DNA of 64,000 nt from Cordia subcordata. Lineage: Eukaryota > Streptophyta > Magnoliopsida > Boraginales > Cordiaceae. This document shows positions 1-11,476 of this stretch, piece after piece. Positions within the stretch are counted from its first letter, which is position 1, and every line of letters begins with the position of its first letter. Position numbers and translations under genes: made by a program. Under the pieces are notes generated by a model. It did no database searches. It saw only the letters and a program-made list of their open reading frames with translations, and was not told the origin of the DNA. The stretch is from the NCBI GenBank assembly GCA_028554755.1, contig JAPTOF010000006.1:1854501-1918500 (forward strand), given 5' to 3'.

Positions 1-13
1 AGATATTTTAAAC

Positions 14-1121
14 CTCAAATTGAAAGTAAGCAATCAAATTATGGGGCTTTCTACGCCTTGTACTACTTTCTCGTGTAATATTCAACACTAACATAATAGA
101 AGCATTCACTAACTGGAGGGAAAAGGGAATGCACGATCAAGCCATGGCATCATTGTCCTACATTCTTAAATCATAATATCTTACAGCTAAATATGATAAA
201 CTGAATGAACCCAGCCCAAGTCTTAATGCACTTGGAGAGGTCTGCTACTTAACGTCCTCACACGAAATATATTCCACTTCGTTATGTCGCCATTTGATTT
301 CTCTTGCTTATCATCAGCAAGATGGTAACAGATGTCTGAATCTCTCCTTAAAAGCAGAACATCTTCCTTGCGTTTTTTAAATGGAATTACATAAGAGTGA
401 ATTCGATACCTGAGTTGGAGATGGTTGAGTTGATGTTCTTATCCTGTAGATTTGAAGAGCAACATGCTTCTGCTGAACGTATCTTCTCCAAATTCAACTT
501 CACAGCAAAAGCTGAAATTTTCATCAGAAACTAATCATCATTGTAGGAAATTCATGAAAATGCAAATCAAAAAAGTCCTTTTCCTTTTCTTTTTTCGAAT
601 ACCAGAAATCATTTTTGAATCATAAAAAAATAACAAAAGAACAACTTTACACAATCCAAATTATATGGAAAAAGAAAAACAGAAAATCTAACATCTTTCG
701 CCTCATTCCCGGAAAATACTTATCTCCCTTCAATTTTAACAAACACAGATAAACTTAAAAACAAGACTCGTCAGCAAAATGCATATCAAAATTTCAAGCA
801 TAATGCCAAACATCAATCGCAAGAAATGACGGAACTTGTACTTGTTTCAAAAAAGTCATTCCTTATATAGAGGGAATTATTTTAAAAAAAAAAAAAAAAG
901 AACTTACGAGAAGGAGGATAATCGGGAGCATAACGAAACCAGTCCTCGGCTTCGTCGGCCTCGGAACTCGTTTCCGGCCTCGTAAAGTCAAAGAACCTCG
1001 CGGCGTCAAACTCGTAATCGGAGTCAACTTCCGATGATGTATCAGAAGAGCAACATTCTTCTTCTTCTTCAATGAAATCCTCCGTTTCTTCGTCCATCAT
1101 TATTTTTTCTTCTACAGACAT
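14..1121 (-). CDS. TPX2: TPX2-type spindle assembly protein, 5' part (truncated by window edge)
   Basis: Proposed exons are 908-1121 (start codon at 1121), 410-511, 262-335 and 14-112. All have GT-AG borders and the phases join without a stop (163 codons). The N-terminus is very acidic (residues about 2-36). It is followed by a stretch with the core FEFDAxRFFDF-like reading EFDAARFFDF, an acidic patch, then AEDWFRYAPDYPPSPF across the first junction. This closely resembles the N-terminus of plant TPX2 as I remember it. In that family the protein binds microtubules, activates Aurora kinase and acts in spindle assembly. Exons 1 and 2 are well supported. Exons 3 and 4 are weaker, because the residues are not clearly conserved and other donors are possible. 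The C-terminal TPX2 repeats would lie to the left of the window. A related short TPX2-domain protein is the alternative. Confidence 0.72.
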
Positions 1122-1212
1122 AATTCAATTCAATTCCTAGTTTCCTTAAATTCTTTCTATAAGACGACGAGAAATTCAGAGGACATCATTGAAGTTGATA
1201 ATTTACTAATTT

Positions 1213-1250
1213 ACTATTATTGTTATTATTATTATTATTATTATTATCAT
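1213..1250. repeat. (TTA)n/(ATT)n microsatellite
   Basis: About a dozen mostly perfect trinucleotide units in the presumed 5' UTR of the TPX2-like gene, ending in a few ATC units. This is likely a polymorphic SSR. Confidence 0.8.
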
Positions 1251-1435
1251 CATCACGTGAGGTTTTGAAGAGGCGAAAGCGAACAGAAACCCTAGACGTT
1301 GATGATGTTAAGAAAAATGAGAGAATGAGAATTGATGTCTATTATGATGACAGCCGAAATTTTCGTTAGCATGGACATAAAAACAGCGGAGGAGACGAAT
1401 GTTACCGGCCAAACTGTGTGTGCGCAGTGCGCTTG

Positions 1436-1449
1436 TGCCTATATATAAG
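1436..1449 (-). promoter_or_regulatory. Candidate TATA box of the TPX2-like gene
   Basis: A TATATATA core lies about 315 bp upstream of the start codon at 1121, in a spacer with no other gene. On the minus strand it would place transcription start near 1405-1415, giving a 5' UTR of about 290 nt. The core is nearly palindromic, so direction cannot be read from it alone. Confidence 0.35.
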
Positions 1450-3760
1450 TCGCGCCATCGTGTACGACAACGTTGAAATTTGAAAAAAATTTAATACTGT
1501 GTCCACGTGGCTAGGTTTGTTGAGAAATTTGGCCAACCTATAATAATTTTTTTTTTTTGGGTCAAGGCCCACCTGTAATTTGGATATCTCTTTTTAGTCT
1601 TAGTTTTTGTTTTTTTATATTTGTTTTGGAATTTCTTTTCTTATGATTGACTTATTTTTGTTGTATTTTGGATGATATATTAACTAGGTCGTCCATATGT
1701 CATTGTTGCCGGGTAGGATTGATGTATAATATAAGAAAATTTGAGTTTATGTAGGATTGATGTAGAATATAAGAAAAATTGAATTTATGTAGGGTATGGT
1801 CTTTAATTTTAAGTGTTAATATAATAAATAAATGCATCAATAATCTTTTTATAAGTTTAAATTGTTATATAAAGTGATAACTCTATCATGACATTAAAGT
1901 CCAATCATGAGTTTGAGTCTTATCCCACCCAATTTAAAAATAATATATATATATATTAAAATTTTGAGTCTCATCTCATCTATAAGAAAAATATTAAAAT
2001 TGTTAATGTGGAGTTCAAAATAAATCATGTTTGCATATGAGGGAATGTATTAATATAATAGATAATATACCAATATTCTTTTTACAAAAAACACATGTTA
2101 TTACGATAAATAAATACACCAATATTTCTTTTATCAGTTTAAATTTTTAAAAGAGGTTATAATTATATTATTATCTATTATTAGGTATGAACTTTAAGAA
2201 TGCATTATAGGTCTAGTTGTCACTACAAAATAGGTTGATGAAAAGTCAAATCAATTTGAATTATTTTCAAAGAATTCATAAATCAAAATTTTTATTCAAA
2301 CTCAGTTTGAACTACGTTGTCAACAGAAAATTGAAAGATTTATTAGAATTATCAATTGAAAATTAGAGAAAGCAATCATTATTATCCTTTAATAACTTTG
2401 GATTTTCCTCCATAATATATTCTCTTATTCCAAGAATTGATAATAATAATTGTCAATTTTTCTATGTTAAAATGACTTTCTCTATTTTGGTGTCACGGGG
2501 TTTACATGCCCCAGGGAGCCTATTTTTTTCATAAGGAGACATCACTATGGTACAGCTATGCTGCGAATTTAAATCCTGAATCAAGTGGATGTGAAGTTTC
2601 CTTTGGACAGAGTTTTGAATTTCGAAAAAGATAAAGACAAGTGAGCAAATACGAGGCTTTCTATGTAATTTTATTTTATTTTTTCCCATCGGACATTCTG
2701 GGGGATATATGACAACACGAAAGTGGGATTAGAAGATTTGCATGTCCAAAGCTGGCAAATTGTCAGCTACTCGTCAGTGTTCCATCAAATTGATGAGGAG
2801 GAATCAAAATTCCTTCTTTTTTTCGTTTTTGTTTTCTCGCAAGTCATGCAGTCCAACGAAAGTCCCACTTCGAAGCTTATTAAGAGCGTGTTTAATTTGG
2901 CAGTGTTCATTTGACTTGTTTGGATATTTATATCTTTTTTTCTTTTTTTAAAATAAAAACACGTCCTAATACTCTTCGAATAAAATAACATTCTTCCAAA
3001 CAAATTTCAACTCTACAACTTAAGTTCAAAAATTTCTTTCTTGAGAAGTTAAAACTCCCTTTCCTAGCTTCATTGAAGGCAACACTTGATATAAGTTGGG
3101 AAATTAAGTTAGTTTATACGCCACTTTCTAAAGTTATCCCCTAATCTAAAAGTTTGAGAGGATAAAACTCCCTTTCCTAGCTTCACTGAAGGCAATGCTT
3201 GATATAAGTTGGGCAATTAAGTTAATTTATATACTATGTTTTAAAATTATCTCTTCATCTAAGAGTTTAAACTTGCACGTAAAAAATTTAATATTTTTTA
3301 AAAAGTGGCGGTAAGTTTCAACCTGTACCTTGTGTCTTTCAGGTTCTACTACAATCTTAAAGTTTTCACTTCATTTAAAAGTTTAAACTTGTAGAAATGA
3401 TATTAGTTTATTTATTTATTTATTGTTAACACCACTTAATTGCTTGTAGTTAACCAAGTGGATTGGTTAAGGTAGTAAATGAACTTATCCAGGTTCTACA
3501 ACATTCATATTCGTTTGATAAACTTCTCTTTGATTCCATTGTTAAAAATGATAAGTATTGAAGAAAAAGTAATTAAATACTTGGTGGCCTATTTATCACG
3601 GCGATTGAGTTTATTACATTGTACACATGAAAATTTAAATTTTTTTTTTTAATTACAGAAAACACGGCGCTTATATTCAGGAAAGGCAAAGCAGAGACAA
3701 GACCTTTGGAATGCTAATCGATGTGCCATATTTCAAACCATAATAGGAAAATAAACTTCC
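1450..3760. other. Gene-free spacer between the TPX2-like and DUF688 genes
   Basis: AT-rich DNA with no ORF that looks coding. Small ORFs near 2462-3003 sit in low-complexity T/A-rich sequence and have no recognisable protein. It holds the tandem repeat at 3051-3272 and scattered homopolymer runs. Confidence 0.6.
3051..3272. repeat. Tandem duplication, about 113-bp unit, two diverged copies
   Basis: The stretch starting AAAACTCCCTTTCCTAGCTT at 3051 recurs at 3164 with the same order of sub-motifs (GATATAAGTTGGG, then AATTAAGTTA, then TCTAARAGTTT). The copies are nearly identical in the first 60 bp and diverge later. A third weak trace of the end of the unit lies near 3365-3395. I cannot assign it to an element class. 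Confidence 0.7.
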
Positions 3761-5409
3761 CTACATAATTTTTGGTGGAAACTGCCTCTTCCATTTCTGG
3801 TTCAATTGTCCAAAGCCATTGGTGGCTCCAAAGATGCCGCATCCGAAGGCATTCTTCTTCATGAATTCCTGCCATTGTTAGAGCCAGGGAAGAAAGTTAA
3901 TCTTCTAAAGAATTGCAGTGATGCTGCAGAATGATTGAAGTGTCATGCATGTAAAACGCAGATAAATCAGGAGCTAAAAATATGTTCTTTTGTGATCGCC
4001 TTCACTAAAGCGGATAACAAAAAAAAAAAAGTTATACGAGTAACACTATACGTGTGATTAGTCACTCTTCGTTTCTTATATTTTAAATGAAAAATTATAC
4101 GAGATGCTAATTCATAGTTAAATTAGAGTTAATTCAAGTAATGTAATTTGAGTAACGTATGTAATATTCGTAAGAAAGATAATAGAACTAGTTTTTGTCA
4201 CTATTGAGATGGATTCTCTTGCCATTTTTAACTTGTGAAAAACCCTATACCATGTGCTAGTCCTCTCATACCACTGTTAAAAGATTGTAAAAGGATTGTT
4301 AACTATAAAAGATACTTTATGTTCCACCATGTGTATAGAAAAGCTAACAATTGTCTGAACTGATTAATGAATTCTGGTCTCCATAATCCTTTTGGCTTTT
4401 GGTTTTTATCCGATAGTCCAGTAAAACTACTGCACCTCTTGGGGAGGGACAAAAGGGGGTCTCCCTCCATAGAAGGGTTTATATAATTGGTCTTGGCCTC
4501 TACGAAACAAAAGAGGAAAAAAAAAAGGAGAGAAGTAGTAAGTATGATTACCATGGAGGGATTACGTTTCATCATTTGCATGGCTTTCCTATGGTAACTC
4601 ATCCTTCGGCTCATCATTATCAGCTCTCCAAGTGTTGTTGGTGGCCTTACTACGGCACTGCAATTACTCTCACGATCAAACTCATGGGTCCGCAACTTTG
4701 AAGCAGGATCAGCATCACTCTTCTGCAATTGGCTGCCGACCGTTCCAGGGAAATTTGCATCAGGAGCCAACAGAGCAGGAAAGAGCCTCTCCAAGAAAGA
4801 CGATCCAGCCAGACCCGTCGTGCCAGTTGCGTAGCTGCTCGTGCTACTCTCTGCTTCAGAAGCCGGCGATGATGGCACACTTTCGCGCAACTCGCCGCCA
4901 TTGTTTGTGCCATCATTCCAGAAAGTCTGTTCCACAGGAAGAGCCCTGGAAATTGTAAAGCTTGGAATCAGGCCATTTGCAAGGAGCGAGGGAGCCGAAC
5001 TAAAAGACTCATATTCTGATTCGATATCGCCAGGTTCCATCTCTACTACTGACATATCATCTTGTTCATCGTTGCCAAAAACATCAACGCCATCATCTCC
5101 ATCGCTGATAGAATTGTCGTCTTCAGAGTATCCTGGAGGAGACAGAGGAGGACTGATGATATCTGCAGCCGCCTGAGGTAGCTCCGAGAAGCAAGGAAGA
5201 GGTTTTCCAGGTTTTTCTTCCCATTGGAAGGGAATTGAAGCGACGAGCGGCTTGAGCGGTGTAACAATATCGGGTTTACTCGTCGGCGGAACCCTTGGTT
5301 TCCAGTCTTTCTTAGGCGTCCCTGGTTTTTCCTCCCAAATGAAGGGCACAGATATAAACTGTCTAATTTTCTTCCCGTTGCGATCCTCCAGGATTTCATT
5401 TTCTGCCAT
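3761..5409 (-). CDS. DUF688 family protein, two exons
   Basis: Exon 1 is 4552-5409 and exon 2 is 3761-3868, giving 321 aa. The protein has two copies of the family hallmark: VPFIWEEKPGTP near residues 22-33 and IPFQWEEKPGKP near 59-70. An acidic and serine-rich middle follows, with a basic segment (RRMSYHRKAMQMMKRNPSM) before the splice. The donor ATG|GTAATC at 4551 and acceptor GGCAG at 3869 are both phase 0. They join NPSM to EFMKKNAFGCGIFGATNGFG and a basic C-terminal tail ending at 3761. The uninterrupted reading frame running on to 4303 is intron: it is T-rich and encodes an implausible hydrophobic stretch. The function of DUF688 proteins is not known to me. They look like basic or acidic low-complexity nuclear or cytosolic proteins. 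Start at 5409 is the first ATG of the frame. Confidence 0.8.
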
Positions 5410-5558
5410 CTTACGAATATTGTTGGCTACTCAGAATACTAAAGGCGCAAGCGAATTTGACTGCAAGACTCACCGGTCGAACACCATAAAAATCAATCGA
5501 GTTTTGTGATGTGTGAGAGAAGGTTTAGTGCCATGAGGTGCTGCGGACTTGCACAGTG

Positions 5559-5560
<2 letters not shown>

Positions 5561-5590
<30 letters not shown>
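5561..5590. repeat. (AT)n microsatellite
   Basis: About 15 perfect AT units some 150 bp upstream of the DUF688 start codon. It lies in the presumed promoter or 5' UTR, so length variation could affect expression. Confidence 0.85.
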
Positions 5591-5593
<3 letters not shown>

Positions 5594-8370
5594 GGACATG
5601 GTGGGTTAGAGGATTTGCAACTAAAACTCTTCTTGCCAACCGCACCATTTGGACTTTCAAATTAAAAGATTAGGCTTACCTAATAATTTGTTATTTTAGA
5701 TTATAAAAACAAAATGGATGGTTTATCATCTCAAGTCGCTTTACAAATGTCGTACCAACCTTACATGCATTAAGAAATTCTTGCAACGGCTACACTTCTG
5801 CTTCCTTAACTAATCCATGAAGATACTTACTTTGACCGATCCATATTTAGGACTTTTAGATGGCCAGCTTATTATCATTATTGTCAGAAAAATTTCATGT
5901 CTAGCGACCGAATAACAGTGGGTAAAAATCCTCCCAAAGTAAGTCAACCATCGGAGGGGATGTTTCCACCCCAATTAAAAGTCAAATTATTCCAATTAAT
6001 GTTTCTAATTATCCAATCACTTAATTGATTAGCAGACTTTTTAATATCTTGGTACTGAACATGATGCGTCTCGGTGACAAGTGACATGAAATGACTTTTA
6101 CCCCAAAAAAAAAAAAAAATTTTGAAATGCTGTAGAAAACTGCCAAGGCAAAACGGCTCTTATTACAAGTTCTCTTAGTTCAACTTAAAATTAATGTCGT
6201 TGAACGCATTATTACAGATGAATTAACCAATGACCAAGTGACAGGAAAGGCCCAGTACTCTCGCAGATTCGCCATTTAGTGAATGTGGAAGTGAGTCATA
6301 TGATTAAACCAATCAAATTGGTGAAATGTGTAAACCAAATACTTATGGATATACATCAAATATTCGGCTTTCGGCCATTTTTCAGGAGTAACTAAGATCA
6401 ATGGTAGAATGATGAGAACCAAATTCCAAAAGGGGTACGAAATTGACACATTGATTAAGAGTGAGAATGTCTCATGATACCGTAATGTTATGAGTCTAAT
6501 ACAATATTTTTGAATAGTTTATGTTGTTTCATCATAATTATACATATCAATAGTTTACTGTTGTTGCATTTCACTTATGACGTCTATAATAACGCATTCT
6601 AGTTATTGGTCGATCAACATGTTGAATTTAATTAATTGAGCCAAAATATTTAGACTTGTGATGGGAAGAGTAGTGAATTTAAATCATTATAAACTAAATA
6701 TAAATCCCACACAAAATTGAATTGGGATGGGATATCACAAACTCTCTCCCTTAAATTAGGGACATTTTGACCTAATTTTAATATCACTTATAATGATCCA
6801 AGTCTTGATCTAACATGTTTAGCCTAAATGTTTAAACCTATAATTGCAGTAGTAGTTATTATAAACTAAACATAAATCTCATATAAAGTTGAAATGCAAC
6901 CTGGCACCACAATATTTGCGACATCTCGTCTTATATTGATCTTGTGTAAATTCTTTTTTCAATTTATGATGACTTAAGACTACAATTAGATTTGATTTGA
7001 TTAATCATGATAGGCTTCGGATAAGTCACAAAAGTCCAACCAAGTACTAGTTACCAATTTTGAGCCCAATAATTGATTGTTCAAGCCCACTAGTTGTGGG
7101 CATATATATTTGTTGTAGGTATACAGAGCAGGAATTGAAAGTTCTTTTTCCTATATTAGCTTGGAATTTTGTTATCTAAGTTAAAAAAAAAGAAAAAAAT
7201 CATAGTTAATTGGCTCTAAAGTAATATTACTATATGTCACACAAGAAATATCTTAGTCTTCTAAATATAATTAACAAATTTACCATATAAAAAAAAATAA
7301 TATTCAGTAACTTTCATCTTACACAAAAAGAGTGAGATGAAACATCACCCAATAACTTAAATCACAATGCATCTCATGGAAAGAGATAAGACTCAAAAAA
7401 CTAACCAAAATGACGCACAAGGAGAGAAGCAACGCGGAAAGTTGGAAAAGGTGGGGCCACAGCAGCTTGATCTTGATGGGCATTTTGCTTCTCGCATCTT
7501 CCATCACTTCTAGAAATTTGCAAGTGGTTTGTTTCCATGTCTTAGAAGTACTAAATTGGTAAGGCCCATTTGATTGAATGTGCAAATGCATTTCCCACGG
7601 CAAAATGCGGATGATATAATTGCGACAGGCATTGTGTGTCCCAGTTTTTCAAGGCATTTTGTTGCGTTTGAGATTTAATTAATAATTTCTCAAACAAAAG
7701 AAGAGCAGAAAGAAAGGGAAACCGAAAGCTGAGCTCTGTGACAAATTTTGCAGCCTAAAGAATTTGTTGGTCCCTCCAGCATTCATTAGAGGGAATTTGA
7801 ACTTGCGTCTTCAGTTTTTATACAAATGTTTTGGTCTCCGACTTATTTAGAACATATGCCGGAGCATATCGTTCTATACAGACTTGGAATCTTAGTAAAT
7901 CTAATATAGTTTTACTTACAACGTATTGTTTTCAGAAAAGAAAAAGGAAAGAAGGGGGAAAGAGTGTAACTATCCCAACTTTGAACAAACAAGAGCCAAA
8001 TGCTGATACAGTACTAAGTTTTAATCTTCTGCTATAAACTATATAGAAGTGGATAATAATTCGATCACGAAAGAGTCCAAGGCCATAACTAGAAATCAAA
8101 TTAATGGTCAATCTGGATCCAGCGATTCCATGTAATAATGAAAATAACTACTCAAAGAATATTTTCACGTGCCCGCAGATTAAGAACTTGATTGAAAACT
8201 TAGCTGGATATCTTATCATTTACAACACATTGTATTACATTGCAGAGATGGGTTACAAGCAGAAGCAATCCTCATCAATTTTGACAAGATGATTATCAAT
8301 CTGGCAATCATTTATGCATAAAAAATTAAAAAGAAAATTTCTCAGAATTTACCACAAAAAAAAAAAAAGG
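5591..8370. other. Spacer between DUF688 and DUF668 genes
   Basis: No convincing gene. A short motif (TTATAAACTAAAYATAAATC) occurs at about 6687 and again at about 6856, so there is a degenerate interspersed repeat here. A 94-codon minus-strand ORF at 7319-7603 encodes a hydrophobic tail but has no recognisable family. The right end (about 8300-8370) is probably 3' flank of the DUF668 gene displaced by the SINE insertion. Confidence 0.5.
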
Positions 8371-8374
8371 ATCA

Positions 8375-8585
8375 GCTCTAGCTAAAATCTTTTTTTTTTT
8401 TTTTTTGGCTACAATGAAATCCAATTGATGAAATTCGATCACTGAAACAACTGGCAGAGTCAACCAGCGTATGGCAAACCTTAGGTGTACAGCACGACAC
8501 TAATACTAAGCATCACATAAGTCAGAGGCACTGGAATCGAACCCGGTCATGAACCATATTCGATCTCAGGTCTAACTAGAATCTT
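8375..8585 (-). mobile_element. tRNA-type SINE copy (5'-shortened) with 17-bp target-site duplication
   Basis: Read on the minus strand, the body (8568 down to about 8392) carries a Pol III B-box (GGGTTCGATTCC, complement of 8533-8544) and ends TTGTAGCC followed by a run of about 16 A. The flanks are GCTCTAGCTAAAATCTT (8375-8391) and GGTCTAACTAGAATCTT (8569-8585), which match at 14 of 17 positions. This is a typical long SINE target duplication. No clear A-box precedes the B-box and only about 25 nt lie before it, so the copy looks 5'-truncated. It lies in the same orientation as the DUF668 gene and forms the start of its 3' UTR. Confidence 0.75.
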
Positions 8586-9990
8586 GCCGGTTGGAAAACC
8601 TGTTAAAGTTCATGGTCTCAAACAAGGCCTGAGCATTCATCTCCCTTTCGAACCTCCATATGTAATTCAAGCCCACTAACATCTCAGTAATGGCAGCTTC
8701 AGTCTTCTCTTGATTTGCAAAACATAAAGTTTGAAACAAGAGAACATTATTTGTCTTGGGCATCAATTTTTTCTGTTCAAAGCTTCTCTCATTTTGCCAT
8801 TTGATCATGTTGTGTGCCAAAGGTGACAACCACCCCATTATCTTCTGTAAAGCATCTCTCCATTCAGCAGCAAGGCCTGGATCAGTAGCCGAAAAACCCA
8901 CCCCTTTTAGCCTAGCCCTTAGTGATGACCGTATGCTATTTGGCAACATCGAGTAGAGGTCATCTCTTGCATCCATGCCAACCAAAAGCGGCGATCTTAT
9001 CATCTTCTCCATCACAACGATCAAGTTTGCGTAGTGCAAAGCAAGAGCTGCTGCTCGTAAGGTACTCGAAGGCGGGTTAAGCATTTTCGAGTTTAAATCG
9101 AAAAAACGCTCAGTTGAATCTTTCTTCATCAATGACCCGGATACGAAGTGACATGTATTAGGGTTTTGGTCAGAAGGGTACACTGTTGCTGATGAAGATG
9201 AAAGACTTCTTGGTAAATGAGCTGGGTATAGATGACCTATCCCAAAAACAAGCTTGATCCTCGCGAGAATTGTGAAAATTGATCTCGCCAGCAATGATGT
9301 AACAGCATTGAAGCTTCTACACCACAAAGATCTCTCCTTGAGATATTTCATTTCTTGCTTTTGCCAAAGCAGCTTCTGCTGCAGCTCAATGATTTTCACT
9401 TCTTTTACTGCTGAGCCATCTTTTATCTTCAGCTGCAATGATTTTCTCAGACCATTTTCAAGCAGGGTTAGCTCATCCATCTCTTTATGAAGCGTTGCTG
9501 TTGTAGTGACATACTCATCCATTTTCTTGCATTTTACTTCCATCTCCTTCAAGCTCAAAACCCAATTGTTAGGATCACGACCCGTGTCAGAAAACTCATC
9601 CAATAATCGATCAAATGACCTGAGAGTTAAGTCCTCGCATTTTTTGCTTATTCTACCCACAGATTTTGCGACTAGCCTTAGACTTTCCACCATCTCAGCA
9701 CATGCTAGTCCTAGAAGAAAAGCATCATCGTTGGAGACAATCTTTCGTAGCCCTTCTAGAGATATTGAGTCCTTATGGAGGCGAGCTATGTTCCTGTCGG
9801 AGAGAGATTGCCATAAGTGGAGAAGCTTTGACATGAGGCCAGCAACCTCAAAAGCTAAAACTCCAACGTTGGATTTCTTGACGATCACCTGCGGCTTTGT
9901 ACTACTATTATTAGACGCATTGGATCTTGCTTTGTCAAAGCTGTTGGATATTGTCTTCTTCACCTTTCGTAACCATGTTTCAAGAGCCAT
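8572..9990 (-). CDS. DUF3475/DUF668 protein (PSI-like), intronless
   Basis: 472 aa in one exon, starting MALETWLRKVKK. This start matches the N-terminus I recall for Arabidopsis DUF668 proteins of the At3g23160 type. Residues about 42-100 hold the DUF3475 signature (GVLAFEVAGLMSKLLHLWQS, then SLEGLRKIVSNDDAF). A coiled central part follows, and the C-terminal DUF668 begins around residue 310 (STLRAAALALHYANLIVVME, then DDLYSMLPNSIRSSLRARLK). Relatives include PSI proteins, described as promoting growth downstream of phytosulfokine signalling, and an Avr9/Cf-9 rapidly elicited protein. The biochemical activity is unknown. N-terminal myristoylation is seen in some relatives but there is no Gly2 here. 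The stop codon lies inside the target-site duplication of the adjoining SINE. Confidence 0.88.
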   Translation of the reverse strand: MALETWLRKVKKTISNSFDKARSNASNNSSTKPQVIVKKSNVGVLAFEVAGLMSKLLHLWQSLSDRNIARLHKDSISLEGLRKIVSNDDAFLLGLACAEMVESLRLVAKSVGRISKKCEDLTLRSFDRLLDEFSDTGRDPNNWVLSLKEMEVKCKKMDEYVTTTATLHKEMDELTLLENGLRKSLQLKIKDGSAVKEVKIIELQQKLLWQKQEMKYLKERSLWCRSFNAVTSLLARSIFTILARIKLVFGIGHLYPAHLPRSLSSSSATVYPSDQNPNTCHFVSGSLMKKDSTERFFDLNSKMLNPPSSTLRAAALALHYANLIVVMEKMIRSPLLVGMDARDDLYSMLPNSIRSSLRARLKGVGFSATDPGLAAEWRDALQKIMGWLSPLAHNMIKWQNERSFEQKKLMPKTNNVLLFQTLCFANQEKTEAAITEMLVGLNYIWRFEREMNAQALFETMNFNRFSNRQDSS

Positions 9991-11349
9991 GCTCTTTTAT
10001 GTATAAGGAAAAGAAGATCTGCAAAATAAATTTATTTTTCTTTTTTCGCGCAATTGAGTAAGTTGAAGAGGAAGTTAACAATTGGCTTGGTTTTTGGCCA
10101 TATCAACTCGAGAAAGAGAGAGAGAAGGGAGAGACAAGTGAACAGTGGAGGTTCAGAGAGATAAGGATGACACAGGAGTTTCAATATTATGCAGGCCTCG
10201 TGGGGTGCTGAATGCACTAGAGATCACCATGTAACAAAATAGACGGAGGTATTCAAGAATAAATAATTATGTTATCATTTTATAACATTATAAAGAATTC
10301 AAAAATACGAGTGCAAAAAATAACTCATCTTCTGCTTTTCCTTTTTCCCTTTTTCACGACAAAAAATTTTCAGTTGGCGGAGTCTAACTATCAACTCACA
10401 AACCTTTGACGTGTAACACGTTCCTTATATTGAGTACAGGTAAGTGGAGAGCACTCATTCAAGTAAGGGATCTAAATTAAACATAGTTATGAGTTGTGTT
10501 CGATCCTATCTCTTACTATTAGAACATCTCACGAGACAGCAATGACATGTTATAAGGAAACATTACTTTTGAGGTAGACAATCTGGTATTATTAAGTAGC
10601 ATGTACCCTTTTTCAATTATTTCATTTGATTCTCAAAACATCATCAATAACTTAGCAAGTAAAAATGCTTTTCGGTTTGCTTGGATACACAAAACAGCTG
10701 CTTTTTTTTTTTTTCCCTGACACTGCTTTGTTCTACAAAGAATTGAATGCATCATGCGAGTCTTTAATTTTACCTTTAGATTCTCTCGCAGCATCAATTA
10801 TCTATTGTCAATTTATCAGTTGCTAAAAGAGAAACATGTTCTGAGGCACGGGGCCTGATTTACATTATTAAATTAACTGCGAATTGAAAGCTTTCACGAG
10901 CAATTAGACTTACAAAAACTTTGTTAACACATGGGTCCTCATTGTCATTAATTAATATCCAGTTTTCTCTTTCCAAAAATTTAATGCAATGTCGCTTGCA
11001 GTTGCAGGAAGAAGAATATTTTATGCAATTAAGGCTAGCTGTTTACGGCAGAATAATTATGCTACCAGCAAAGCAATTTTTTAAATTTATCTGAAAAAGT
11101 CCACTAGCTTTTGTATGGTTCTCTTCTATACATAGTGATCTCTTGATGCTGGGTTGAGCCAGTTGGCTACATTAAAAGTTTTAAAATTTTCTCTTGTTTA
11201 ATGATAATGTAGGTGACGATTAACATGCTTGGAGCTCACTATCTTGATTAAAAATCTTCTTACTTTATAACGAATTAACGCTCCTTAAACAATATCATTT
11301 AAATTTATTTTAAATAGTCAAACTTTGAGTACATCAATATATTCTATCA

Positions 11350-11476
11350 CATTACAAAAAAGTTGAATAAAAGTGGCGGTTTTCAAAAAATCGCCGCTTA
11401 TAAGGGTATAGGCAGCACTTCAAAACTACTACCAATGGCAAAAGAATTACTGCCTATTTCCTAATTTTTTGTAGTG
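11350..11476. mobile_element. Miniature CACTA (En/Spm-type) non-autonomous element
   Basis: The left end CATTACAAAAAAG and right end TTTTTTGTAGTG are near-perfect inverted copies of the classic CACTACAAAAA terminus, with one change at the left. Inside are two short inverted repeats: GGCGG...CCGCC near 11375-11398, and ATAGGCAG...CTGCCTAT near 11409-11459. These look like the subterminal repeats of this superfamily. It is 127 bp long with no coding capacity. A clean 3-bp target duplication is not visible. Confidence 0.65.

Noticed and set aside
1078..1092. AACGG core (MSA-like) near the TPX2-like start
   Set aside because: Lies inside coding exon 1 and the flanking bases do not fit the consensus.
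4303..4551. C-terminal extension of the DUF688 ORF with a hydrophobic segment
   Set aside because: It starts with a GT donor, is T-rich like an intron, and the 3761-3868 exon supplies a phase-matched, family-like end.
7319..7603. 94-codon minus-strand ORF with a hydrophobic tail
   Set aside because: No family resemblance, sits in AT-rich spacer, and the length is within chance expectation.
10485..10515. B-box-like GTTCGATCC
   Set aside because: No A-box, no A tail and no flanking repeats. Likely chance.
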